From Vibrio ostreicida (GTDB lineage: Bacteria; Pseudomonadota; Gammaproteobacteria; Enterobacterales; Vibrionaceae), in the NCBI RefSeq assembly GCF_013074385.2, contig NZ_JABEYA020000001.1, forward strand, positions 310,001-374,000: a stretch of 64,000 bases of DNA, in the 5' to 3' direction. This document shows, in pieces, positions 14,091 to 24,323 of the stretch (position 1 is the stretch's first letter; every line of letters starts with the position of its first letter). A program made the translations under genes and the position numbers. The notes under the pieces are model-generated. The model made no database searches. It was not told where the DNA came from and saw only the letters and a list, made by a program, of their open reading frames with translations.

Positions 14091-14150
14091 CCGCTATGCT
14101 TAATAAAAATCGTCATCAGCCATGGGACGGGCTGTTTTGACAGGTAACGC

Positions 14151-15494
14151 TCAGTCAGGTTTGTAATTGGTCTTGTCGAGGCCAAAGCGCTGCATTTTGT
14201 CATAAAGCGTTTTTCTAGCCAGACTCAATTTACTCATGGTCAACTTAAGACTGCCCCCACATTCAATTAACGTTTTTTCCAGCACCTGCCGTTCAAATTC
14301 TGCTACCTGCTCTGCCAGTGTCAATGTCTCAACTTGGCTTTCAGTACTTTCACCCAATTGAGTTAGGTTGCCCAATAGGACAAATCGTTCTGCTGCATTA
14401 CGCAGTTCTCGGACGTTGCCAGGCCAGTCATGGTTGAGCAGTAAAGCCAATGTATTGTTAGGGAGTGCCGGAACGGATTTGGCGTAACGAGACGCCGCGA
14501 CCAACAAGAAATGATGAAACAATGCGCCAATATCATCTCGCCTTTCCCTCAGGGCGGGTAATGTTAGAGTCACGATATTGAGACGATAGTAAAGATCTTG
14601 GCGAAATTGCCCAGTCTCAGCGGCTTTCTTTAAATCAACTTTGGTTGCCGCAATGACTCTTATATTGACTGGAATCAGTTCATTTGAGCCGATACGCTCA
14701 ATCACACGTTCCTGAAGCACTCTAAGTAAACGAATTTGTGCTTGGATGGGCATGGATTCAATTTCATCAAGAAACAGAGTGCCTCCGTGTGCATGCTCAA
14801 ACTTACCAATTCGCTGAATCTGCGCGCCGGTAAACGCCCCTTGTTCATGCCCGTAGAGTTCGCTTTCAATCAAACTTTCTGGGACAGCCCCACAATTGAT
14901 TGCAACAAAATTTTCATCGCGCCGTGCACTTTGTTCATGCAGAGAGCGGGCAACCAGCTCCTTACCTGTCCCTGTTTCACCGAACAAGAGTATATCTGCA
15001 TGGGTATCGGCGATATGGGCAATGGTATCTCTTAATATTTGAATCGGTGGGGCATTACCTATGATCCTTGGCCCAAGAGTTTGGCTAGCCTTAAGGCTTT
15101 GTTTAAGTTTGTGATTCTCTAGAGTCAGGTCGCGCATTTCGCAAGCGCGTCGAGTGGTATCAACTAAACGCTCGACGGCAAAAGGTTTTTCAAGAAAATC
15201 GTAGGCACCGTTTCTTAGGGCGTTAACAGCCATAGAAATGTCTCCGTGTCCGGTAATCAGGATCACGGGAATGTCTTTATCTCGATACAGGATCGACGAT
15301 AGCAGGTTCTCTCCTGACAGACCGGGCAAACAAATATCAGAAATAATGACTTTGGGCATACCTTGGTGCTTTATGGCCAGCAATGCTTCTTCAGCGTTCG
15401 AAAAAAATTGGGCGGATATGTCTTCGAGTTCGAAACACTGTTCGATGGCCAAGCGTATGTCGCTTTCATCATCGATAAAAAATACATCGTACAT
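14151..15494 (-). CDS. dctD: C4-dicarboxylate response regulator DctD
   Basis: DctD is a sigma-54 activator that turns on C4-dicarboxylate transport when phosphorylated by DctB. The 447-residue protein has a receiver (acidic pocket DDE, phosphorylation Asp about 53 in ISDICLPG, Lys about 103 in EKPF), an AAA+ domain with Walker A GETGTGKE (172-179), the sigma-54 contact loop GAFTGA (219-224), Walker [10 protein letters not shown] and [10 protein letters not shown], and a C-terminal Fis-type helix-turn-helix ending in [16 protein letters not shown] chose ATG 15494 because AAGGA lies about 7 bases upstream; ATG 15512 overlaps dctB. It follows dctB by 14 bases. The sigma-54 promoter of dctP is its likely target. 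Confidence 0.93.
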   Translation of the reverse strand: MYDVFFIDDESDIRLAIEQCFELEDISAQFFSNAEEALLAIKHQGMPKVIISDICLPGLSGENLLSSILYRDKDIPVILITGHGDISMAVNALRNGAYDFLEKPFAVERLVDTTRRACEMRDLTLENHKLKQSLKASQTLGPRIIGNAPPIQILRDTIAHIADTHADILLFGETGTGKELVARSLHEQSARRDENFVAINCGAVPESLIESELYGHEQGAFTGAQIQRIGKFEHAHGGTLFLDEIESMPIQAQIRLLRVLQERVIERIGSNELIPVNIRVIAATKVDLKKAAETGQFRQDLYYRLNIVTLTLPALRERRDDIGALFHHFLLVAASRYAKSVPALPNNTLALLLNHDWPGNVRELRNAAERFVLLGNLTQLGESTESQVETLTLAEQVAEFERQVLEKTLIECGGSLKLTMSKLSLARKTLYDKMQRFGLDKTNYKPD

Positions 15495-15508
15495 CCGAGG
15501 TCCTTGAT

Positions 15509-17296
15509 TCAATCTGACGTTAGAGCATTGGGCAAAGAGATAATAAATCGCGCACCACCAAAAGGCGAGGTCGAGACACTCAATTCTCCTTCCATCGCTT
15601 GAATAATTTGCTGTGAAATAGAGAGCCCCAAGCCTAATCCATTTGTTTTGGTGGTGAAAAATGGTTCGAAAATATGGGATAACTGGTCATCAGGGATACC
15701 AGAACCATTATCGTCAATGTAGATTAGCACCGCGTCTCCAGATTGTTCGGTCGTCAAACTTACGTACTTGTTTGACTGTGCTTCGACGGCCTGAGCGGCA
15801 TTAGTAATCAGATTAATCAGAACCTGCTCAATTTGGATGGCGTTAATGTTCACTGCGCCAACCGTATGAGTGCAACGGTATACCAATTGGACACCAAACG
15901 ACTTTATCTGAGGAGCAACCAGATCTTTCGCGGAAATGAGAATTGGCTCTAAATCTAACACGGTTTTATTGCGAGTCTCTGACTTGCGTGCAAAGGCTTT
16001 CAGTTGGCGACTGATCTTAGCCATCCTATCAGTCAGCGCTGATATGCGGCTCAAATTTTCATCGACGCGATCCAGCTTATTGTTCTCCAAGTAACGACGA
16101 CCATTGTCAGCGAAACTGCGGACAGCGGCCAGTGGGTTATTTAACTCATGACTGATACTCGCCGACATCTGACCAAGAACCGCCAGTTTTGCCGCTTGCA
16201 CCAACTCGTCTTGAGTTTGGCGCAAGGCTTGTTCGGTTCGGCGACGTTCGGAGACTTCCGCTTGCAGTTCAGCGGTTCTCTCCATCACCAAAAACTCGAG
16301 TTTCTGCGTGGCTTCCGACTGGATGTGTTCCAGCTGAAGCTTTTTCAAATAGCGTTGGTGGAACAGTTGAATCATCAAAAAAGCAATGACAAACAGCATT
16401 GTCAAAACGAGAGAAAAACTGAGCGTTGCCCAAAAAAGTGCGATCTTTTCGCTCAGCACGCGAATGGTCAGATCGAGAGTAGGTAGAGTGCGACTGGAGA
16501 CCAAATAGTCACCCTGAATCCAGCCGTTGGATGGATTCTTAAGCTCGGAATGCTTGGTCAGAAGGTCGCCTTCTAGTCCAAGTGACTGGATTTCCGTGTT
16601 GAGATATTGCCGACTGTCGGTGATTGTTTTCCGCTCTATTGCAGATAACGATGTCAAACTTTTAAACAACCATTGGGGGTGGCTCGACATAAAAATGACA
16701 TCGTATTGGTCGGTGGCGACGAGTGTGTCTTGTTTACTTTTCCAGTTTTCCTCTATGGCGGATAGGTCCATTTTTATCACAATAACGCCGATGACCTCAG
16801 TCGCATACGTCACAGGATAAGAATAGTAGTACCCCCTTTGTCCAGAGGTAGAACCCAGAGCGAAATATTGGCTGGCACGTCCTTGTATTGCCTCGGAGTA
16901 GTAGGGCCTCCAGGCAAAGTTTTTTCCAACGAATGAGACCTCAGATTGCCAGTTGCTGGCTGCGATGGTGTTGCCCCATTTATCGAGTAAGTAGGTATCC
17001 GAGGCTTGAATAATTCGATTGACGTTACCCAAATACTGGTTGGTCAATGTCAATTGCGCGACATTCGCCGAATGTTGTAAGGCTGAAATTAGCTCCGTAT
17101 CCTTGGCGAGTAATTTCGGTAGATGGGCATACTTATCCAATTTAGCTGAGATATGGCTGGAAAAACGGTCCAGCTGAGCCTGATGTTGTTCAAGGAGTGA
17201 TTGATAGTTGTAACGCCAGACCCACTGTGAACCGGCTGTGATGCACACGAAATACACGACCAGTAGGTAACCATTGGCGCGGCGAAAAGGTGACAT
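15509..17296 (-). CDS. dctB: C4-dicarboxylate sensor kinase DctB
   Basis: DctB is the membrane sensor kinase for periplasmic C4-dicarboxylates. The 595-residue protein has a first membrane segment at about 9-25, a large periplasmic sensor region (about 26-285, with the Cache-like YYYSYPV and GVIVIKMDLS strands), a second membrane segment (FWATLSFSLVLTMLFVIAF, about 288-310), a coiled linker and a kinase domain: the H-box SASISHELNNPLAAVRSFA, the N-box LINLITNAAQA, and the G boxes DDNGSGIPDD and GLGLGLSISQQI. It is transcribed with dctD, which starts 14 bases after its stop. Confidence 0.92.
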   Translation of the reverse strand: MSPFRRANGYLLVVYFVCITAGSQWVWRYNYQSLLEQHQAQLDRFSSHISAKLDKYAHLPKLLAKDTELISALQHSANVAQLTLTNQYLGNVNRIIQASDTYLLDKWGNTIAASNWQSEVSFVGKNFAWRPYYSEAIQGRASQYFALGSTSGQRGYYYSYPVTYATEVIGVIVIKMDLSAIEENWKSKQDTLVATDQYDVIFMSSHPQWLFKSLTSLSAIERKTITDSRQYLNTEIQSLGLEGDLLTKHSELKNPSNGWIQGDYLVSSRTLPTLDLTIRVLSEKIALFWATLSFSLVLTMLFVIAFLMIQLFHQRYLKKLQLEHIQSEATQKLEFLVMERTAELQAEVSERRRTEQALRQTQDELVQAAKLAVLGQMSASISHELNNPLAAVRSFADNGRRYLENNKLDRVDENLSRISALTDRMAKISRQLKAFARKSETRNKTVLDLEPILISAKDLVAPQIKSFGVQLVYRCTHTVGAVNINAIQIEQVLINLITNAAQAVEAQSNKYVSLTTEQSGDAVLIYIDDNGSGIPDDQLSHIFEPFFTTKTNGLGLGLSISQQIIQAMEGELSVSTSPFGGARFIISLPNALTSD

Positions 17297-17800
17297 GATG
17301 TTTCCAATGATTCAAAAAAGGGTATAAAGAGTACGGCTTTTTATGCCTAGCGGGTCTGATTGGATGACGAAAATGCGTTACAAAACCGGACTTAGATCTA
17401 GTTTTTCTATTTAAATGAGAAAAAAGGGCCGTTTATCTTGAAAAACCAATCAACGACCCCATTTCTTGTTTGCTAAACAAGTCTATTTGATGGTTTTTAT
17501 AGCAGTTGACAGAGATTTCAGTTGAATAACTCAGAGAAGCGAGGGATCGGCTCGACAGCTGTCGAGTAGGTCGGTAGAATGCTGCGTCTGAATTTTTATC
17601 CTGAGGCTAATCGGAGATACCTTTGGCGGTAATGCTTGAAAGATATCGCTCATTAGTCCGATAACTGACTGGTTTAGTTATCGATACTCGATCTACGAAT
17701 TGTACTCATAGAGTGCAAACAAACATGAGGTCTGCCTTCAGAATGTAGGGTAGCCACATAAGCTCAGCTCAGTCTGAGCCAGTTTTGAGGTTAAAGAATA
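17297..17800. other. Divergent promoter region of dctB and tig
   Basis: This is a 504-base gap without a gene. A possible -35 (TTGACA, 17506-17511) has no clear -10. It holds an exact 16-bp palindrome, CTCGACAGCTGTCGAG (17551-17566), an inverted repeat GATAACT / AGTTATC (17660-17682), and a small hairpin GCTCAG / CTGAGC (17762-17779) just before the tig ribosome site. An imperfect pair GGGCCGTT / AACGACCC lies further left near 17427-17460. No tRNA or small open frame stands out. Confidence 0.5.
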
Positions 17801-19105
17801 ATGCAAGTTACTGTTGAAACTCTAGAAGGCCTAGAGCGCCGTCTAAACATTACTGTTCCTGCTGCTAATATCGAAGATGCGGTAACAGCTGAACTACGCA
17901 ATATCGCTAAAAATCGTCGCTTCGATGGTTTCCGTAAAGGTAAAGTACCTTTAAAAATGGTTGCGAAGATGTACGGCAAAGCAGTACGTCAAGACGTGAT
18001 GGGTGAGGTTATGCAACGTCACTTTATCGAAGCCATTGTTAAGGAAAAAATTAACCCTGCTGGCGCGCCAACTTTTGCGCCTGTTGACACCAAAGAAGGT
18101 GAAGACCTCGTCTTTAATGCTTCATTCGAAGTTTACCCAGACGTTGAACTGAAAGGTCTAGAGAACATCTCTGTTGAAAAACCAACGACAGAAGTTCAAG
18201 ACTCTGACGTGGAAGAAATGATCGAGACACTTCGTAAACAACAAGCAGGTTGGACTGAAGTAGAAGACGCTGCGGAAGAAGGCAAACGTGCAACGATTGA
18301 CTTTGTCGGTTCTATCGACGGTGAAGAGTTTGAAGGCGGAAAAGCTGAAAACTTCCCATTAGAGATGGGTGCAGGTCGTATGATCCCAGGTTTTGAAGAC
18401 GGTATTGCTGGTAAAACAGCGGGTATGGAATTTGAAATTGATGTGACGTTCCCAGATGATTACCACGCTGAAAACTTGAAAGGCAAAGCGGCGAAATTTG
18501 CTATAAAAGTCAACAAAGTTGAAGCGCGTGAATTGCCAGAAATCGACGATGAGTTTGTGTCTAAGTTTGGTGTTGCTGAAGGTGGTGTGGATGCACTTAA
18601 AGCCGAAGTTCGCAAAAACATGACTCGTGAGCTTAAGCAAGCGGTCAAAAATCGCATCAAAGAGCAGGCGTTGGATGGCTTAGTCAAAGAAAATGACATT
18701 GACGTACCTTCTGCACTGATCGATCAAGAAATCGGTACGTTGCGTCAGCAAGCTGCACAGCGTTTTGGTGGTAACCCAGAAGCGGCAGAGCAGCTTCCAC
18801 GTGAGCTATTCGAAGAACAAGCGAAGCGTCGAGTGGTTGTAGGCCTTCTACTTGGTGAAGTGATCAAGACTGAAGAGCTGAAAGCGGATGACGAGAAAGT
18901 GAAGTCACTGATCGAAGAGATGGCGACGGCTTACGAAGACCCATCAGAAGTGATTTCTTACTACGAGCAAAACACCCAAATGATGGAAAATATGCGTAAC
19001 GTTGCTCTTGAAGAGCAAGCCATTGATGCCATTATCGCGAAAGCACAGGTTTCAGATAAAGAAGTAAGCTTCAACGAACTAATGAACCAACAGCAAGGTC
19101 AATAA
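17801..19105 (+). CDS. tig: Trigger factor
   Basis: Trigger factor is the ribosome-bound chaperone that receives nascent chains and has a peptidyl-prolyl isomerase domain. The 434-residue protein has the N-terminal ribosome-binding signature ([14 protein letters not shown], about residues 44-57), a FKBP-type isomerase domain (around 150-245: [36 protein letters not shown]) and the helical C-terminal cradle. GAGG lies upstream of ATG. It heads tig-clpP-clpX-lon, a proteostasis neighbourhood conserved in gammaproteobacteria, and is separated from clpP by a terminator-like hairpin. Confidence 0.96.
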   Translation: MQVTVETLEGLERRLNITVPAANIEDAVTAELRNIAKNRRFDGFRKGKVPLKMVAKMYGKAVRQDVMGEVMQRHFIEAIVKEKINPAGAPTFAPVDTKEGEDLVFNASFEVYPDVELKGLENISVEKPTTEVQDSDVEEMIETLRKQQAGWTEVEDAAEEGKRATIDFVGSIDGEEFEGGKAENFPLEMGAGRMIPGFEDGIAGKTAGMEFEIDVTFPDDYHAENLKGKAAKFAIKVNKVEARELPEIDDEFVSKFGVAEGGVDALKAEVRKNMTRELKQAVKNRIKEQALDGLVKENDIDVPSALIDQEIGTLRQQAAQRFGGNPEAAEQLPRELFEEQAKRRVVVGLLLGEVIKTEELKADDEKVKSLIEEMATAYEDPSEVISYYEQNTQMMENMRNVALEEQAIDAIIAKAQVSDKEVSFNELMNQQQGQ

Positions 19106-19153
19106 GCAATATCTTGCGTAGAAGGTTGACGATACGTTAACTATTCTGCTAAC

Positions 19154-19191
19154 AATGGTCCGTATGAGGTTTATCATTCGGGCCATTTATT
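19154..19191 (+). terminator. Terminator between tig and clpP
   Basis: AATGGTCCG / CGGGCCATT, extended inward by TATGA / TCAT pairing, is followed by TTATTTTA. Confidence 0.6.
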
Positions 19192-19207
19192 TTAGGGACA
19201 TAAGAAT

Positions 19208-19834
19208 ATGAGCTACCAAGAAAAAAATGCAATGTCGCCAATTCTAAACGCGTTGGTACCCATGGTTGTTGAGCAGACTTCCCGTGGTGAGCGTTCTTAC
19301 GATATTTACTCTCGTTTGCTAAAGGAACGTATCATTTTTCTGACAGGCCAGGTGGAAGACCAAATGGCCAACCTAGTGGTAGCACAGCTACTATTCCTAG
19401 AGTCAGAAAATCCAGATAAAGACATTTTCTTGTACATCAACTCGCCGGGCGGCAGTGTGACAGCGGGTATGTCTATCTACGACACCATGCAGTACATTAA
19501 ACCTAATGTAAGTACTGTATGTATGGGTCAAGCGTGTTCTATGGGAGCCTTTCTCCTAGCAGGTGGTGCACCAGGCAAACGTCACGTACTTCCTAATTCA
19601 CGTGTGATGATTCATCAACCCCTTGGTGGTTTCCAAGGTCAGGCGTCTGATATCCAAATTCATGCTCAGGAAATTTTGACTATCAAGCAGAAGTTAAACA
19701 AACTTCTTGCCGAGCACACTGGCCAGCCTCTTGATGTGGTTGAACGTGATACTGATCGAGATAACTTTATGTCGTCAGATCAAGCAGTAGAGTACGGGTT
19801 GGTAGACTCGGTCTTGACTCATCACAACGAGTAA
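19208..19834 (+). CDS. clpP: ATP-dependent Clp protease proteolytic subunit
   Basis: ClpP forms the 14-subunit serine protease chamber that degrades proteins fed by ClpX or ClpA. The 208-residue protein has the nucleophile Ser in [11 protein letters not shown], the His in [10 protein letters not shown] and the Asp in [10 protein letters not shown], plus the early [12 protein letters not shown] segment and the glycine-rich [12 protein letters not shown]. An N-terminal stretch before VPMVVEQT may be a short propeptide. It is 89 bases before clpX and probably shares its transcript. Confidence 0.97.
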   Translation: MSYQEKNAMSPILNALVPMVVEQTSRGERSYDIYSRLLKERIIFLTGQVEDQMANLVVAQLLFLESENPDKDIFLYINSPGGSVTAGMSIYDTMQYIKPNVSTVCMGQACSMGAFLLAGGAPGKRHVLPNSRVMIHQPLGGFQGQASDIQIHAQEILTIKQKLNKLLAEHTGQPLDVVERDTDRDNFMSSDQAVEYGLVDSVLTHHNE

Positions 19835-19923
19835 TACCACATCGCTAAAAGATACAGGCGAAATTTGGTCAAAATTGATATAAACTCAAAACAAGACAGT
19901 GAAAGCTAATAAGAGGTTAGCGA

Positions 19924-21207
19924 ATGACAGATAAAAGCAAAGAGAGCGGTAGTAGTAAGCTTCTTTACTGCTCTTTCTGCGGCAAAAGCCAGCACGAAGT
20001 TCGCAAGCTAATCGCTGGTCCATCCGTATATATTTGTGACGAATGTGTCGATTTATGTAATGACATTATTCGAGAAGAAATCAAAGATGTGTTACCGAAG
20101 AAACAATCTGAGGCACTACCCGTGCCAAGAGAGATCCGTGAACATCTTGATGACTATGTGATTGGACAAGATTACGCTAAAAAAGTGTTAGCTGTAGCCG
20201 TTTATAACCACTATAAGCGCTTACGCAACGGAGACACCACCAGTGAAGGTGTTGAACTCGGCAAGAGTAACATTCTTCTCATCGGTCCCACCGGAAGCGG
20301 TAAGACTCTACTGGCTGAAACATTAGCTCGTTTCTTGGACGTGCCTTTTACTATGGCCGATGCGACGACGCTGACTGAGGCAGGTTATGTGGGTGAAGAT
20401 GTTGAAAACATTATTCAGAAACTGCTTCAAAAATGTGATTACGATGTAGCAAAAGCGGAACGTGGAATCGTCTATATTGATGAAATTGATAAGATCTCAC
20501 GCAAAGCAGAAAACCCTTCCATTACTCGAGATGTCTCGGGAGAAGGTGTTCAGCAAGCGCTACTCAAACTGATCGAGGGCACAGTAGCATCCGTTCCTCC
20601 TCAAGGTGGACGCAAGCATCCTCAGCAAGAGTTTTTGCAAGTAGATACATCTAAAATTTTGTTCATCTGTGGCGGTGCGTTTGCAGGCTTGGATAAAGTG
20701 ATTGAGCAGCGTGTTGCAACTGGTACTAGCATAGGTTTTGGCGCTGAAGTACGCTCCAAAGATGAAACAAAGACCGTCGGAGAGTTGTTCACACAGGTCG
20801 AACCAGAAGATTTAGTGAAGTATGGATTGATTCCAGAATTCATTGGTCGTCTGCCTGTTACGACTACATTGACCGAGCTTGATGAAGAAGCCTTGATTCA
20901 GATTTTGTGCGAGCCAAAGAATGCACTGACGAAGCAGTATGCAGCGTTATTTGATATTGAGAATTCAGAACTTGAGTTTCGTGAAGATGCGTTACGAGCC
21001 ATCGCGAAGAAAGCGATGGAGCGTAAGACCGGTGCTCGCGGATTACGCTCTATTCTAGAAGGCGTTCTCCTCGAAACCATGTACGAGTTACCGTCTATGA
21101 CTGACGTTAGCAAGGTTGTTATTGATGAATCTGTTATCAATGGCGAGTCTGAACCTCTGCTTATTTACAGCAGCTCAGATAACCAAGCGGCTGGTGCAGA
21201 ATCTTAA
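19924..21207 (+). CDS. clpX: ATP-dependent Clp protease ATP-binding subunit ClpX
   Basis: ClpX is the hexameric AAA+ unfoldase that recognises tagged proteins and threads them into ClpP. The 427-residue protein has an N-terminal zinc domain (CSFCGKS and CDECVDLC, about residues 15-43), Walker A GPTGSGKT, Walker B IVYIDEID, a pore-loop YVGEDV and the sensor region [11 protein letters not shown]. The C-terminus is variable and polar. It is preceded by clpP and followed by a strong terminator before lon. Confidence 0.97.
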   Translation: MTDKSKESGSSKLLYCSFCGKSQHEVRKLIAGPSVYICDECVDLCNDIIREEIKDVLPKKQSEALPVPREIREHLDDYVIGQDYAKKVLAVAVYNHYKRLRNGDTTSEGVELGKSNILLIGPTGSGKTLLAETLARFLDVPFTMADATTLTEAGYVGEDVENIIQKLLQKCDYDVAKAERGIVYIDEIDKISRKAENPSITRDVSGEGVQQALLKLIEGTVASVPPQGGRKHPQQEFLQVDTSKILFICGGAFAGLDKVIEQRVATGTSIGFGAEVRSKDETKTVGELFTQVEPEDLVKYGLIPEFIGRLPVTTTLTELDEEALIQILCEPKNALTKQYAALFDIENSELEFREDALRAIAKKAMERKTGARGLRSILEGVLLETMYELPSMTDVSKVVIDESVINGESEPLLIYSSSDNQAAGAES

Positions 21208-21236
21208 CCAGATTCACATAAATTACTAAATATTAT

Positions 21237-21267
21237 AAGGAGGTAATCATTTACCTCCTTTTTTTTA
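21237..21267 (+). terminator. Terminator of clpPX
   Basis: A perfect 10-bp stem (AAGGAGGTAA / TTACCTCCTT) with a TCAT loop is followed by a run of T. Confidence 0.92.
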
Positions 21268-21336
21268 TTCTTTCATTGAATCCAACCAATTAGCCCCCAT
21301 ATACTGCTCATAAGACTAAGCGGAAGAGAGAAGAAT

Positions 21337-23688
21337 ATGAACTTGGAACGTTCCGAACGTATCGAGATCCCCGTACTACCTCTAAGAGATGTAGTCGTTT
21401 ACCCGCACATGGTAATCCCTTTGTTTGTTGGACGTGAAAAATCCATTGCTTGTTTAGAAGCGGCGATGGATAACAACAAGCAAATACTGCTAGTGGCGCA
21501 AAAAAAAGCGGAAACAGATGAACCTGTAAAAGAAGATCTGTTTGATGTGGGTACGGTTGCCACGATTCTTCAATTGCTTAAGCTACCTGATGGTACAGTG
21601 AAAGTCCTGGTTGAAGGTCAGCAACGCGCAAAAATACATCAGTTTTCGGAAGACGAGTTCTTTACCGCTGATGCTGAATATTTGTTGACAGAACAGCTTG
21701 ACGAACGTGAAGAAGAAGTCATTGTCCGCAGTGCGATAAACCAATTTGAAGGTTTTATTAAGCTGAATAAGAAAATTCCGCCAGAAGTCCTTACGTCTTT
21801 GAACGGCATCGAGGAAGCCGCTCGGTTAGCGGATACCATTGCTGCCCATATGCCGCTAAAGCTTTCAGACAAACAAATTGTACTCGAAACCTTAGGTGTT
21901 AGTGACCGTCTTGAGTTTCTGATGGGGCAAATGGAGTCTGAAATTGATTTGCTGCAAGTGGAAAAGCGCATTCGCACCCGTGTGAAAAAACAGATGGAAA
22001 AATCTCAGCGTGAGTATTATTTGAATGAGCAAATGAAAGCCATTCAGAAAGAGTTGGGTGAAACAGAAGACGGTGTTGACGAGTTTGAAACGCTTAAGCA
22101 AAAAATTGTCGACTCGAAAATGCCGAAAGAGGCCAGCGAAAAGACCAATCAAGAGTTACAAAAACTCAAAATGATGTCTCCAATGTCAGCAGAAGCGACG
22201 GTGGTTCGTGGCTACATTGATTGGATGTTGGGTGTCCCATGGCACAAGCGCTCGAAAGTGAAGAAAAACCTCGCTAAAGCGGAAGAAGTGCTCAATGAAG
22301 ATCACTTTGGTTTGGAGCGTGTGAAAGAACGAATTCTTGAGTATTTGGCGGTGCAGAACCGAATCAACAAACTCAAGGGGCCTATTTTATGCTTAGTTGG
22401 ACCTCCAGGGGTGGGTAAAACCTCACTGGGACGTTCAATTGCTGCCGCGACTGGCCGTCAATACACTCGAATGGCTTTGGGTGGCGTGCGCGATGAAGCA
22501 GAAATACGTGGACATCGTCGGACTTATATTGGCTCAATGCCAGGGAAACTGATTCAGAAAATGTCGAAAGTTGGCGTTAAGAACCCCCTATTCTTGCTTG
22601 ATGAAATAGACAAAATGTCATCAGACATGCGTGGTGACCCGTCGTCCGCACTGCTCGAAGTTCTCGATCCCGAGCAAAATAATGCGTTCAATGACCATTA
22701 CCTTGAGGTTGACTACGATCTATCTGATGTGATGTTCGTCGCAACATCAAATTCAATGAACATCCCAGGCCCCTTACTCGACCGTATGGAAGTCATTCGT
22801 TTATCAGGGTATACCGAAGACGAAAAGCTTAATATCGCGAAACGCCATTTGGTTGATAAACAAATTCAACGAAATGGTCTTAAGGCTGGGGAAATTGACA
22901 TCGAGGACTCGGCAATCATAGGGATCGTTCGTTACTACACTCGCGAAGCGGGTGTTCGTAGTTTGGAACGTGAAATTTCTAAGATCTGTCGTAAAGCGGT
23001 TAAAAACATTCTGCTGGATAAAAACCTGAAAACGGTCAACGTGAACATGGACAACCTAAAGGAATATTTAGGTGTTCAGCGTCACGATTTTGGCAAAGCA
23101 GACGACAGCAACCGCATTGGTCAAGTCACTGGGTTGGCGTGGACGGAAGTTGGCGGTGATCTCCTCACTATTGAAACAGAATCAACGCCTGGCAAAGGTA
23201 AGCTAACTCAAACCGGATCGTTGGGCGATGTGATGCAGGAGTCAATTCAGGCTGCGATGACCGTGGTGCGTTCACGAGCGGTCAAACTGGGTATCAACGT
23301 CGATTTTTATGAAAAGCGTGATATTCATGTGCACGTTCCTGAAGGGGCGACCCCGAAAGACGGTCCAAGTGCTGGTATTGCAATGTGTACAGCACTTGTG
23401 TCCAGCTTGACAGGTAACCCAGTCAAAGCTGAGGTCGCGATGACCGGTGAAATCACGCTGCGTGGTGAAGTGCTGCCGATAGGGGGGCTGAAAGAAAAAC
23501 TGCTCGCCGCTCATCGTGGTGGTATCAAGACCGTCTTGATTCCCAAAGACAATGAACGTGATTTGGAAGAAATCCCAGACAATGTTATCGCTGACCTAAA
23601 GGTCATTCCTGTGCAATGGATTGATGATGTCCTGAAAGTTGCGTTGGAAAAAGACCCGTCAGGTGTTGAAATTGCTGCTGTAAAATAG
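21337..23688 (+). CDS. lon: Lon protease
   Basis: Lon is the cytoplasmic ATP-dependent Ser-Lys protease that removes misfolded and short-lived regulatory proteins. The 783-residue protein has the N-terminal substrate domain (IEIPVLPLRDVVVYPHM), a coiled linker, an AAA+ domain with Walker A GPPGVGKT (about 356-363) and Walker B LFLLDEIDK, and the protease domain with the catalytic Ser in KDGPSAGI (about 679) and Lys in GGLKEKLLAA (about 722). Its length matches E. coli Lon. It stands between two terminators as its own unit. Confidence 0.97.
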   Translation: MNLERSERIEIPVLPLRDVVVYPHMVIPLFVGREKSIACLEAAMDNNKQILLVAQKKAETDEPVKEDLFDVGTVATILQLLKLPDGTVKVLVEGQQRAKIHQFSEDEFFTADAEYLLTEQLDEREEEVIVRSAINQFEGFIKLNKKIPPEVLTSLNGIEEAARLADTIAAHMPLKLSDKQIVLETLGVSDRLEFLMGQMESEIDLLQVEKRIRTRVKKQMEKSQREYYLNEQMKAIQKELGETEDGVDEFETLKQKIVDSKMPKEASEKTNQELQKLKMMSPMSAEATVVRGYIDWMLGVPWHKRSKVKKNLAKAEEVLNEDHFGLERVKERILEYLAVQNRINKLKGPILCLVGPPGVGKTSLGRSIAAATGRQYTRMALGGVRDEAEIRGHRRTYIGSMPGKLIQKMSKVGVKNPLFLLDEIDKMSSDMRGDPSSALLEVLDPEQNNAFNDHYLEVDYDLSDVMFVATSNSMNIPGPLLDRMEVIRLSGYTEDEKLNIAKRHLVDKQIQRNGLKAGEIDIEDSAIIGIVRYYTREAGVRSLEREISKICRKAVKNILLDKNLKTVNVNMDNLKEYLGVQRHDFGKADDSNRIGQVTGLAWTEVGGDLLTIETESTPGKGKLTQTGSLGDVMQESIQAAMTVVRSRAVKLGINVDFYEKRDIHVHVPEGATPKDGPSAGIAMCTALVSSLTGNPVKAEVAMTGEITLRGEVLPIGGLKEKLLAAHRGGIKTVLIPKDNERDLEEIPDNVIADLKVIPVQWIDDVLKVALEKDPSGVEIAAVK

Positions 23689-23717
23689 TGATGTGTAGCA
23701 AAAATAAGTAAAAGATT

Positions 23718-23757
23718 ACGCTGATAAGCACAAAAAGCCTTGTCAGCGTTTTTTTTG
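23718..23757 (+). terminator. Terminator of lon
   Basis: ACGCTGATA / TGTCAGCGT (one G-T pair) is followed by eight T. Confidence 0.85.
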
Positions 23758-23881
23758 GGAGCTAACGTTACCAACATAGCTTCAGGCCTTGTCATATAAG
23801 GGGTTGAGGTTAGTTTTAAATTGAAATGGAACGAATGCCGTCTTTACAAAATAATAACGGGCGGCGCAAAGGGGAATCACA

Positions 23882-24154
23882 GTGAATAAAACACAATTAG
23901 TAGAAAAAATTGCTGAAAGCGCAGACCTGTCTAAAGCATCAGCAGGTCGAGCTTTAGATGCATTCATCGAAGCAGTGGGTGACACGCTACAGTCTGGCGA
24001 TCAAGTCGCACTTGTCGGCTTTGGTACGTTCAGTGTGCGTACTCGTGCTGCTCGCACTGGTCGTAACCCTAAAACGGGTGATGAAATTCAAATCGCTGAA
24101 GCCAAAGTCCCAGCCTTTAAAGCCGGTAAAGCGCTGAAAGACGCTTGCAATTAA
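23882..24154 (+). CDS. hupB: DNA-binding protein HU-beta
   Basis: HU is the histone-like dimer that bends DNA and shapes the nucleoid. The 90-residue protein starts [16 protein letters not shown] and has the dimer helices, the strand [25 protein letters not shown] that forms the DNA-clasping arm, and the end [13 protein letters not shown]. Its length is that of the family. It lies after lon, as in E. coli, with its own promoter region and terminator. Confidence 0.96.
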   Translation: MNKTQLVEKIAESADLSKASAGRALDAFIEAVGDTLQSGDQVALVGFGTFSVRTRAARTGRNPKTGDEIQIAEAKVPAFKAGKALKDACN

Positions 24155-24197
24155 AAAATTGCCTTAAATGCAGTTTTTGTCAGAACCTTTTTAAATT

Positions 24198-24228
24198 ATG
24201 CGCATCCTACTGATGCGCATTTCTTTTT
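24198..24228 (+). terminator. Terminator of hupB
   Basis: ATGCGCATC / GATGCGCAT with a 5-base loop is followed by a T-rich stretch. Confidence 0.82.
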
Positions 24229-24323
24229 CTGGTACTATCGCGCTATCTGATTTTAATTATAACGTACATCGTGTTAACGACAGTTGAGTTAAGTGCGATC
24301 TACATGTGGAGAGTGTTTTAAAT

